DNA from: Candidatus Latescibacterota bacterium | GTDB taxonomy: Bacteria; JAAXHH01; JABIQT01 | Reading direction: 5' to 3' | NCBI GenBank assembly: GCA_018667995.1 | Contig: JABIQT010000692.1 | Span: 1-5,165, forward strand | DNA length: 5,165 nt | Part shown: piece by piece, positions 1-5,165 of the stretch | Layout of the letters: the number at the start of each line of letters is the position of its first letter | Position numbering within the stretch: position 1 is the first letter of the stretch | Position numbers and translations under genes: made by a program | The notes under the pieces: generated by a model | Database searches by the model: none | Told to the model about the DNA's origin: nothing | Seen by the model: only the letters and a program-made list of their open reading frames with translations

Positions 1-1058
1 CTCTTGCCGACAATGGAGCCGTCAAGAGTAAGGTTGTCGAGATGAATCCTGCGCGTCGAATACATCATGCCGTTGATAACGATATCCGTGGTCGGCGCGT
101 CAAGATCTGTGGTGTCGATCAGCATATCTTCGCTGTCATCGGTGTCGTCCTGGTCATTATTGGAACCGCGCATGGCTATGACTGCCGGTAGGTATACCGA
201 GTCGGGCTGCGCTGCGCCGTCATAGGCCTTGGTGCTCTTGTTCCATTTCTTGCTCTTCTTCTTACTCTTGAATTTATAGTCAGTCGGGAACGGATACATC
301 TTAGCATTTATTTCCACACGGCCGGAGAAGGACACGTGGCCTGTGGCCGCAATTGTTCCGTTCAAGACCGTGCCATCGTGCAAATGAGCATTGCCCTTTA
401 CAATATGGATACCGTCTTCCATGGCACCTTCAAAGGTCTGATTGCCATTGTACACGTGCACGTAGTCCTGCTTCTTGCTCTTGCCGTGCTTCTTGGATTT
501 CTTGAAGAACTTGCCTTTGCCGAATATGGCGTGGTTGTATTTGGGTTTCCTGGCGACGCGGTTGGCGCCCCAACCCTTGAGTTGCTCAGGTCCGTTCTCC
601 TCGAATGGAACGTCGATCACAACTGTCGAGTCCAGATGCAAATGCTTCTTGTAGAGGATGACGTTTGCCAGATACATGGCCGTGTAAAGTGTATCTACCT
701 GAACGTGTACATTAACCGAGTCTGTTACGCCCTGGAAATGGCCGATGCCCGTTATGGTCGTGTTGATATCATCATAGTCAGCACCGTACATCGTATCGCT
801 GAACGTAGCCCAGGAAGGCCAATCCGAGATGTCGGTCCGCCCCATGCGCCACATGGCGACTCGAGCTCCCAGCTCGGCGTTGTACCTGGCCTGTATTTCG
901 GCACTTGTCGACCCGATCATGCTGGTCTGCGTCATGCCAACGCCCAGAAAGGCCATGCCGCTCACAAAAAGGATCCCCGACATCATCATGAGTATCGGTG
1001 TTACGGCGCCCTTTTCGTTCCGGCTGGCTTGCCTCATTTTATGAATGAACCGTTTCAT
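1..1058 (-). CDS. Large PilX/GspK-position prepilin-like protein with predicted beta-rich ectodomain (3' end outside window)
   Basis: The frame is open for 352 codons with no stop before the edge. The ATG at 1058 follows AAGGAG (1068-1073) at 9-nt spacing. A basic leader ends NEKG (14-17), followed by a Met-rich hydrophobic helix from Ala18 to about Val40 with Pro at +4 and Ile at +5, so the usual Glu5 is absent. Residues 53-72 (AEIQARYNAELGARVAMWRM) resemble the post-helix segment of PilX N-terminal domains. From about 200 the chain is made of short Gly/Asn/His-punctuated strands: IVKGNAHLHDGTVLNGTI (219-236), ATGHVSFSGRVEINA (238-252), and INGMMYSTRRIHLDNLTL (328-345). This suggests a beta-helix or polymer-forming type ectodomain (inference). 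Two Lys-rich patches (181-196 and 262-277) and an acidic one (302-311) stand out. It is third in the operon, the place of GspK, which also lacks Glu5. Family name uncertain; membership of the pilus system likely. Confidence 0.82.
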   Translation of the reverse strand, partial: MKRFIHKMRQASRNEKGAVTPILMMMSGILFVSGMAFLGVGMTQTSMIGSTSAEIQARYNAELGARVAMWRMGRTDISDWPSWATFSDTMYGADYDDINTTITGIGHFQGVTDSVNVHVQVDTLYTAMYLANVILYKKHLHLDSTVVIDVPFEENGPEQLKGWGANRVARKPKYNHAIFGKGKFFKKSKKHGKSKKQDYVHVYNGNQTFEGAMEDGIHIVKGNAHLHDGTVLNGTIAATGHVSFSGRVEINAKMYPFPTDYKFKSKKKSKKWNKSTKAYDGAAQPDSVYLPAVIAMRGSNNDQDDTDDSEDMLIDTTDLDAPTTDIVINGMMYSTRRIHLDNLTLDGSIVGK

Positions 1059-1083
1059 CGTCGCTTTCTCCTTAGGTTATCTG

Positions 1084-1581
1084 TTAAAGTCTGGGTGTCA
1101 GCCAGATCGTCGTTGAGTCCTTCTGGCCTTCCATCTCTACGACCATCATCACGGAAACCATGTCGAGCGTGTCGCCTTCCACTCCTACAACCGGTGTTTC
1201 AACTGAGAAGCTCGTCAACATGTCTTCCATAAACGTGAAGCTGTTGCCGTTCCTTTCAATAATCAGGTCATCGGAGTCCGTATAGTGATACATGACGTCG
1301 CTGCCAATACGTAAGGTGTCATTGGTTGCGGTGACAGTGATGGAATCCACCGTGGACCCCTGCACATCCTCCGCCAAGGTATTGAGCGTCATGGCCATTT
1401 CCATGGCCATACCACGCACGGCGTTTCCTTCTTCCCATTTCTGGGCCGATATTCCCATGAGGTTCATAACCGTAAGCATCAATATTCCGCTGGCTACGAT
1501 CGACATGGTCATCTCTACGAGGGTAAAACCCTTTTCTGTATGTTTGCGTTGAGTATTCATGACCTTCTGCACCCCCTTCAT
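1084..1581 (-). CDS. Type IV minor prepilin, PilW/GspJ-like
   Basis: Second prepilin of the operon, probably a minor tip subunit. It has 165 residues from the ATG at 1581. The class III signal is canonical: EKG (16-18), cleavage after Gly18, then FTLVEMTMS with Glu23 at +5, and a hydrophobic helix to about residue 45. After the helix come NTLAEDVQGS (67-76) and strands such as LRIGSDVMYHYT, SFSVETPVV and an ending TIWLTPRL. This matches the PilW/GspJ layout of a helix, a LA.D-type segment and a beta domain. Methionine is very frequent: 18 of 165 residues, including alternating MAMEMAM at 58-64. The ATG at 1581 overlaps the previous stop and has no clear ribosome site. The ATG at 1560 has GGGGG 11 nt upstream and would give an 11-residue leader, so it is a real alternative. 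The next gene follows after 25 nt. Confidence 0.9.
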   Translation of the reverse strand: MKGVQKVMNTQRKHTEKGFTLVEMTMSIVASGILMLTVMNLMGISAQKWEEGNAVRGMAMEMAMTLNTLAEDVQGSTVDSITVTATNDTLRIGSDVMYHYTDSDDLIIERNGNSFTFMEDMLTSFSVETPVVGVEGDTLDMVSVMMVVEMEGQKDSTTIWLTPRL

Positions 1582-2045
1582 TACGGTACGAGTACCGTAG
1601 TTAGAGTGACCGTTTTGGTGGCGCCATCGGGACCGTAGTTGATGTTAACGACTACTTCCTTGAAATCGTTGGGACCGTCCATGTCGCCGGCGCCCGTTGA
1701 GTCGGCCGGATCGTCTATCCATGTTATCGTGGTTACCCGAGTCGCGGGCATCTCGCCGGTTACGGTGAGATTTGAATCTGTTCGTGCGACGGCTGTAGTA
1801 ATGCCCTGGGCTATTACTTCTTCGACTCGCATGCGTGCCAGGTCGTAGGCGGATCGTTCCTGAATCCGCGTGGTGATTTGTCGTTGGCCGAATGAGAAGA
1901 TCTGTAGCGTTCCCATTACGACGATGCCAAGGATGGCAGCGCCAAAGGCGACGTCCATCATTGCAAAACCACGCATGCCATCGTGTTTTGCATCTTGGCC
2001 CCGCCGGTATTGTCGGTCAGCGGGTTTGTAAGTGCGGGTTTTCAT
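1581..2045 (-). CDS. Type IV minor prepilin, PilV/GspI-like, with Asp at the +5 position
   Basis: Inner-membrane prepilin that should be cut and methylated by a PilD-like peptidase and join the pilus or pseudopilus tip. From the ATG at 2045 it has 154 residues: a basic 26-residue leader ending MRG, then a hydrophobic helix beginning FAMMDVAFGAAILG (27-40). The +5 residue, normally Glu, is Asp (31). The helix continues into an amphipathic stretch, SAYDLARMRVEEVIAQ, like the GspI/PilV pattern. The C-terminal domain has WIDDPAD, a Gly/Asp-rich loop, then FKEVVVNINYG and a Thr/Val strand to the end, a small beta domain; the acidic loop could bind metal (inference). An in-frame ATG at 2084 with its own ribosome site would add 13 residues. 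The gene is first after the sigma-54 promoter, and its TAA overlaps the next ATG by one base (TAATG), indicating translational coupling. The identity rests on motif, size and gene order. Confidence 0.88.
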   Translation of the reverse strand: MKTRTYKPADRQYRRGQDAKHDGMRGFAMMDVAFGAAILGIVVMGTLQIFSFGQRQITTRIQERSAYDLARMRVEEVIAQGITTAVARTDSNLTVTGEMPATRVTTITWIDDPADSTGAGDMDGPNDFKEVVVNINYGPDGATKTVTLTTVLVP

Positions 2046-2052
2046 GTGGTGT

Positions 2053-2059
2053 CCTCCTT
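2053..2059 (-). promoter_or_regulatory. Strong Shine-Dalgarno that decides the start of the first prepilin gene
   Basis: The minus strand has AAGGAGG, a full match to the anti-Shine-Dalgarno core, 7 nt before the ATG at 2045. An in-frame ATG at 2084 also has AGGAG (2093-2097) at 8-nt spacing. The downstream site is the stronger and gives a more normal prepilin leader length, so it is preferred. Confidence 0.7.
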
Positions 2060-2109
2060 GGATGCACAGTGTATTGCGTGTCATTCGCTCGTCTCCTGCT
2101 GATGGTTAA

Positions 2110-2125
2110 CGCAAGATCGATGCCA
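2110..2125 (-). promoter_or_regulatory. Sigma-54 (RpoN) -24/-12 promoter for the prepilin operon
   Basis: The minus strand reads TGGCATCGATCTTGCG. It carries TGGCA at the -24 element and TTGC at the -12 element, with exactly 10 bases between the invariant GG and GC, as the sigma-54 consensus TGGCACG-N4-TTGCW requires. Only the less conserved positions differ. Taking the C of GC as -12, transcription would start near 2099, leaving leaders of about 15 nt to the ATG at 2084 and about 54 nt to the ATG at 2045. Sigma-54 promoters need an activator bound upstream; the phased TGTC array is the candidate site. Sigma-54 control of pilin genes is known in Pseudomonas, Geobacter and Myxococcus. No start site has been mapped here. 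Confidence 0.72.
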
Positions 2126-2248
2126 AACTCTGTGGCGAGGGTAGATCGTGCTGGTTTCTGTCAAACAACCTTGCTAAAGTCGTGAAACGGCCCGAAATCT
2201 GGCAGTTTTGGGATACCTGGTAAGGACTGAATGGGTACTCGATGAATG

Positions 2249-2278
2249 AATTTGAGACCATACCATCAATTAGAGACC
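2249..2278. repeat. Pair of 11-bp direct repeats in the regulatory interval
   Basis: AATTTGAGACC (2249-2259) and AATTAGAGACC (2268-2278) differ at one base and are offset by 19 bp. They lie between the TGTC array and the sigma-54 promoter. They could be a two-site operator for a second regulator or a chance duplication; nothing else in the window repeats the motif. Confidence 0.4.
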
Positions 2279-2283
2279 GCAAC

Positions 2284-2333
2284 GACATGACACAGTGTCG
2301 CATTGGTGTCACGAAATTGTCATGTGTCACATG
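2284..2333. promoter_or_regulatory. Candidate activator-binding array of phased TGTC half-sites
   Basis: On the plus strand TGTC begins at 2296, 2307 and 2318, an exact 11-bp period (GTGTC, GTGTC, TTGTC), and again at 2325. The inverted half-site GACA begins at 2284 and 2289. These create two odd-length palindromes, GACACAGTGTC (2289-2299) and CATGTGTCACATG (2321-2333), whose centres are 33 bp apart, about three helical turns. The array lies about 185-235 bp upstream of the start point predicted from the sigma-54 promoter, a normal distance for an enhancer. The PilR sites upstream of the Pseudomonas pilA gene are, as I recall, repeats of (C/G)TGTC spaced by a few bases, which this array resembles. 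Binding by a PilR-like activator is inference. Confidence 0.55.
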
Positions 2334-2386
2334 GTGCATATTTGATTTCAGGGTCGTGAAGTGCATGATTGGTGGTCCCGTATACC

Positions 2387-2426
2387 AAAAATGGGTAATG
2401 AGAGCCCTGGGGCCCTCATTACCCAT
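2387..2426 (-). terminator. Rho-independent terminator after the platform gene
   Basis: A 12-bp perfect inverted repeat, ATGGGTAATGAG (2391-2402) and CTCATTACCCAT (2415-2426), encloses a GC-rich inner stem, GCCCTGGGGC (2404-2413). In minus-strand RNA the remaining pair (2403/2414) is a G-U wobble, so the stem is continuous at about 16 bp. In plus-strand RNA the same pair is an A-C mismatch. The minus-strand hairpin runs into five U residues (2391-2387), and the plus strand has no U-run after it. Both points make it a one-way terminator for transcription arriving from the platform gene, whose stop is about 22 nt upstream. Confidence 0.88.
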
Positions 2427-2448
2427 AATGTCTTGTCCTGCTGGTTTT

Positions 2449-3669
2449 CTAGTGGGCACCTGAGGACATCTGGAAGATAGGCAGATATGTTGCCAGAACG
2501 GTTACGGCAACGATGATACCCAATCCTACGATCATTACAGGCTCAACTAATGATGTGGCTCCCAGGATAGCAGATTCCACGTCTCGTTTGAAGCTGGTGG
2601 CGGCTTTTGATAGCATCGGCCCAAGGGTACCGGACTGTTCACCTGTGGCGATCATGCTCACGAGCATCTTGGGAAAAAGGCCGGTTCGCTCCATCTCACT
2701 GCCTATGGTCTCGCCACCCATTATACCAGATCTAACCGAGCCAATGCCTTCCTCGTATATCAAGTTGTCGGCCGTCTTTTCAGCGATCGCCAGCGCATTG
2801 ACGACGGTGACGCCACTCTCAAGAAGAATGCCGAATGTCTGGCAGAAGCGTGCGATGATGGCTTTCTGGACTACTCCGCCAAGCACAGGCAGCTTGAGTT
2901 TAATTTTATCGATCTTGTACTTTCCCCCAGGCGTCTTCGCCCACATGCTGTAGCTGGCACCGATGACGATAATGCCTCCGAGCTCGTAGAGGATATTGTC
3001 CGTGAGAAACCGGCTGATACCCATGAGGATTAACGTAGGAAGCGGCAGTTCCATGTCAAATCCCGAGAAAATCTCCTCGAACTGAGGAATGAGGAAGAAT
3101 ACAACCCCAATCATGGCACAGAGGAAGAATCCCCCGATAAAGATAGGATACATACTGGCTGACTTGAGCTTCTTCGACAGCTCCGCCAGTTCCTCGAGAT
3201 ATGTGGCAAGTTTCTCGAGTATGTTGGCCATGCCACCGCCTTCCTCTGCGGCTTCAACCATGGCTACGATGTAATTGGGGAAGATGTCCTGGTACTTCTC
3301 AATAGCGTTGGAGAACGGGATGCCGGCTTCCACTTCTGCCTTCACGGCAGCCAGGATACCTTTAAGGTAGGCATTCTCCTCCCGGTCTACCAGGATGTCC
3401 AGAGTTTGAACGAGCGGAATGCCGGCGTCGATTAGCGTGGCCATCTGGCGAAAAAAGTCGGCCGTTTCCGCAGTGGATACCTTACCGGATGCCTTTGCTT
3501 TTGTTTCCTGGTCGGTCTTCTTGGCTGCAGCGCGGGTTTCCTCAATCGTGATGACTACCAGGCCCCGCCGTCTTAAGGTTCCTGCCAGGGCGCGGGCAGA
3601 TGCCGCATCCTCGACCGCCTTAATGCTACCGCCTTTATTGTCTTTGGCTGTATATCTAAAACGTGGCAT
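2449..3669 (-). CDS. pilC: Inner-membrane platform protein, PilC/GspF family
   Basis: Polytopic inner-membrane protein that couples the assembly ATPase to pilin extraction. It is complete at 406 residues, the usual family length. Order: a cytoplasmic N-terminal segment (MPRFRYTAKD, 1-45), a Lys/Ala-rich linker (46-64), a first T2SSF domain (about 66-195), a second (about 270-395), and a short tail. Hydrophobic stretches at about 173-197, 226-243 and 372-398 fit the three-helix topology. The second domain carries ATGEQSGTL (341-349), the family's GExSGxL-type motif; the equivalent site in the first domain reads AAEEGGGM (140-147), so the motif is degenerate there. The ATG at 3669 follows the ATPase stop by 12 nt and is preceded by AGGGGG at 7-nt spacing, which supports this start. 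A strong intrinsic terminator lies about 22 nt past the TAG stop, ending this transcription unit. No truncation or frameshift is seen. Confidence 0.96.
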   Translation of the reverse strand: MPRFRYTAKDNKGGSIKAVEDAASARALAGTLRRRGLVVITIEETRAAAKKTDQETKAKASGKVSTAETADFFRQMATLIDAGIPLVQTLDILVDREENAYLKGILAAVKAEVEAGIPFSNAIEKYQDIFPNYIVAMVEAAEEGGGMANILEKLATYLEELAELSKKLKSASMYPIFIGGFFLCAMIGVVFFLIPQFEEIFSGFDMELPLPTLILMGISRFLTDNILYELGGIIVIGASYSMWAKTPGGKYKIDKIKLKLPVLGGVVQKAIIARFCQTFGILLESGVTVVNALAIAEKTADNLIYEEGIGSVRSGIMGGETIGSEMERTGLFPKMLVSMIATGEQSGTLGPMLSKAATSFKRDVESAILGATSLVEPVMIVGLGIIVAVTVLATYLPIFQMSSGAH

Positions 3670-3681
3670 ACACTAACCCCC

Positions 3682-5165
3682 TCATTCCGCAAGAGCGACT
3701 TTTAGCACTTCGTCCAATGTGGTCGCACCTTCACCAGCGCGCCATAGTCCACATCCCATTAGAGACTCGCAGCCCATGTCTTTGGCCGCCTCCCAAATTT
3801 CCTCCTCGGTACCACCCTTCATTACAATCTTCTTTATAGCACTGTTTACGGAGAGTACTTCATGAAGTGCCAGTCTGCCTTTGTAGCCGGAGCCTCCACA
3901 TACCTCACATCCTTCGCCCCTGTACAACTTTTCAGGCAACGCTATCTTGGCGAAGTTTACAGCCCGATCGAGGACTTCGGCCGGAGGCGGCGCCTCTGTT
4001 TTACAGTTTGTACATATCCGTCGGACGAGACGCTGCGCCACTACCAGGTTGAGTGAACTACAGACCATAATCGGTGCAATGCCCATGTCGACGAGACGAG
4101 TCACACTCGACGGCGCATCATTGGTATGTAAGGTGCTGAACACGAGATGCCCCGTGAGTGCAGCTCGAACGGCAATTTCAGCAGTTTCCAGATCACGGGT
4201 TTCGCCAAGCATGATGATGTCCGGATCCTGGCGCAGTATGGCACGGAGCGCCGCGGCGAAAGTCATGCCAATCTCGGGATTCACGGGTACCTGATTGATA
4301 CCTTCCACTTCGTACTCGACCGGTTCCTCGACTGTGACTATGTTCACCTCTCGCGATTTTACATGGCCCAAAGCGGAATAGAGAGTGGTCGTTTTTCCGC
4401 TACCTGTTGGCCCGGTGAGATAGACCATCCCGTGAGGTCTCTGAATAGCGTCAAGGAAGAGCTGGGTGTTCAGTTCGCTGAGCCCGAGTTGGGTGATGTC
4501 GCCCAGCAGATTGCCTTTATCCAAAAGACGAAGCACGATCTTCTCGCCGTGTATCGTGGGCAAGGAGTTCACACGTAGGTCGATCTCTTTATTCTCTAAT
4601 CTTAGCTTGGCGCGCCCATCCTGTGGTATCCGTCGCTCAGCTATATCCATGCTGGCCAAGATCTTCATTCGAGAGACCACCGCGGGATACAGGCTTTTTG
4701 GCGGTGGGGAGATATCCTGCAGGACGCCATCAATTCTAAGTCTAACGGATACGGTTTTTTCGCCCGCTTCCAGATGAATGTCACTGGCGCCTGTCTGGGC
4801 CGCCTTCAGCAGGATCATGTTAACCAATCGAATGACAGGAGCGTCGTCCACTTCCAAGGAGAGGTCGGTTTCGTCAATCGTCTCCTCTTCTGCTGCTTCT
4901 ACGGTCACTAAGTCCAGAAGAGACTGGTCCACATCAATCTGGTCACCATAGACCTCCTCGATGACCTTCATGATCTCTTCGCGATCGCCCAGCATGGGTT
5001 TGATATCATTGCCGGTATGAGTGCCCAAGGTGTCGAGGGCCACTATATCGTGCGGATCCGCCATGGCTACTGTAAGCACCTGGCCTTCCCGGTCGGTCGC
5101 CACTACGCAGAAGGCGCGCGACATACGCTCAGGGATCAGGTTGACCATATCCTGATTCACCTTCA
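3682..5165 (-). CDS. pilB: Type IV pilus / type II secretion assembly ATPase, PilB/GspE family (5' end outside window)
   Basis: Cytoplasmic ATPase that powers fibre assembly by acting on the platform protein encoded just downstream. At least 492 codons are visible; family members run about 560-570 residues, so roughly 70 N-terminal residues are missing. The frame is still open at the window edge, and the GTG codon at 5160 is probably internal. Numbering from that codon: an N1-type segment with LTVAMADP (29-36) is followed by the ATPase core. The core has ASDIHLEAG (125-133), Walker A GPTGSGKTTT (250-259), an Asp box from EEPVEYEVEG (278-287), Walker B DPDIIMLGETRD (312-323) and the His box TGHLVFSTLHTNDA (336-349). 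A zinc-binding tetracysteine pair follows: C383-x2-C386 and C418-x2-C421. The Walker B region reads GETRD where GEIRD is commoner. The gene ends 12 nt before the platform gene, so the two are co-transcribed. PilB and GspE cannot be separated by sequence alone; PilB is preferred because the neighbours look pilus-like. Confidence 0.95.
   Translation of the reverse strand, partial: KVNQDMVNLIPERMSRAFCVVATDREGQVLTVAMADPHDIVALDTLGTHTGNDIKPMLGDREEIMKVIEEVYGDQIDVDQSLLDLVTVEAAEEETIDETDLSLEVDDAPVIRLVNMILLKAAQTGASDIHLEAGEKTVSVRLRIDGVLQDISPPPKSLYPAVVSRMKILASMDIAERRIPQDGRAKLRLENKEIDLRVNSLPTIHGEKIVLRLLDKGNLLGDITQLGLSELNTQLFLDAIQRPHGMVYLTGPTGSGKTTTLYSALGHVKSREVNIVTVEEPVEYEVEGINQVPVNPEIGMTFAAALRAILRQDPDIIMLGETRDLETAEIAVRAALTGHLVFSTLHTNDAPSSVTRLVDMGIAPIMVCSSLNLVVAQRLVRRICTNCKTEAPPPAEVLDRAVNFAKIALPEKLYRGEGCEVCGGSGYKGRLALHEVLSVNSAIKKIVMKGGTEEEIWEAAKDMGCESLMGCGLWRAGEGATTLDEVLKVALAE

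Larger units (their letters stand above)
2046..2448. other. Non-coding regulatory interval between the machine genes and the prepilin genes
   Basis: This stretch of about 400 bases has no convincing gene. The longest minus-strand frame across it starts inside the end of the platform gene, shows no helix, pilin or domain pattern, and has no good ribosome site. In minus-strand order the interval holds the terminator, a cluster of TGTC half-sites with two palindromes, a pair of 11-bp direct repeats, a sigma-54 type promoter, and the two candidate ribosome binding sites of the first prepilin gene. It is the only long gap in an otherwise packed locus, which supports a regulatory role. Confidence 0.75.

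Noticed and set aside
336-1232. A 298-codon open frame on the plus strand
   Set aside because: It lies antisense to the PilX/GspK-position gene and the end of the PilW-like gene, both of which have clear prepilin motifs and ribosome sites. Its own product shows no recognisable domain, and it has no convincing ribosome site.
2159-2164. TTGACA on the minus strand as the -35 of a sigma-70 promoter
   Set aside because: No acceptable -10 hexamer lies 16-18 nt downstream; the sequence there is GC-rich.
2179-2360. GTCGTGAA occurring twice (2179-2186 and 2353-2360) as a possible operator repeat
   Set aside because: Eight bases repeated once over about 170 bp is too weak to separate from chance.
2106-2459. 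A 117-codon minus-strand frame across the intergenic region
   Set aside because: It starts inside the platform gene, spans the terminator and the sigma-54 promoter, and has no helix, signal or domain pattern. Non-coding regulatory DNA explains the region better.
3862-4578. Several plus-strand open frames opposite the ATPase gene
   Set aside because: They overlap one another and run antisense to Walker A, Walker B and zinc-motif codons; they are shadows of the ATPase frame.
5158-5160. GTG as the start codon of the ATPase gene
   Set aside because: The frame stays open to the window edge and the protein would lack the usual N-terminal part of the family, so the codon is most likely internal.

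Overview
The window holds five bacterial genes, all on the minus strand, so transcription runs from base 5165 towards base 1. Together they form part of a type IV pilus or type II secretion-like pseudopilus locus. In transcription order they are: an assembly ATPase of the PilB/GspE family (5' end outside the window), the inner-membrane platform protein PilC/GspF, a PilV/GspI-like minor prepilin, a PilW/GspJ-like minor prepilin, and a large PilX/GspK-position protein whose 3' end lies outside the window. The last gene is open through base 1 without a stop.

The organism is a bacterium with roughly balanced GC content. The acidic, Gly/Asp-rich pilin ectodomains and the pilV-pilW-pilX-like trio resemble loci from uncultured lineages around the FCB group (for example Zixibacteria-like genomes). 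That placement is an impression and cannot be settled from these bases.

Layout: 5165-3682 ATPase; 12-nt gap; 3669-2449 platform protein, followed at once by a strong intrinsic terminator (2426-2387). The interval 2448-2046 is non-coding and looks regulatory. It contains a helically phased array of TGTC half-sites with two odd-length palindromes (2333-2284), a pair of 11-bp direct repeats (2278-2249), and a near-consensus sigma-54 (-24/-12) promoter (2125-2110). Next come the three prepilin-like genes 2045-1581, 1581-1084 and 1058-1, which are tightly packed and almost certainly one operon.

How they work together: the cytoplasmic hexameric ATPase turns the platform protein, which extracts processed pilins from the inner membrane into a growing fibre. 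The three prepilin-like proteins match the GspI-GspJ-GspK order of the tip complex that primes assembly. The locus is split into two transcription units, a machine unit (ATPase and platform) and a tip/minor pilin unit. The second appears to be under sigma-54 and activator control, as known for pilin genes in Pseudomonas, Geobacter and Myxococcus. No major pilin, prepilin peptidase or secretin gene is visible here.
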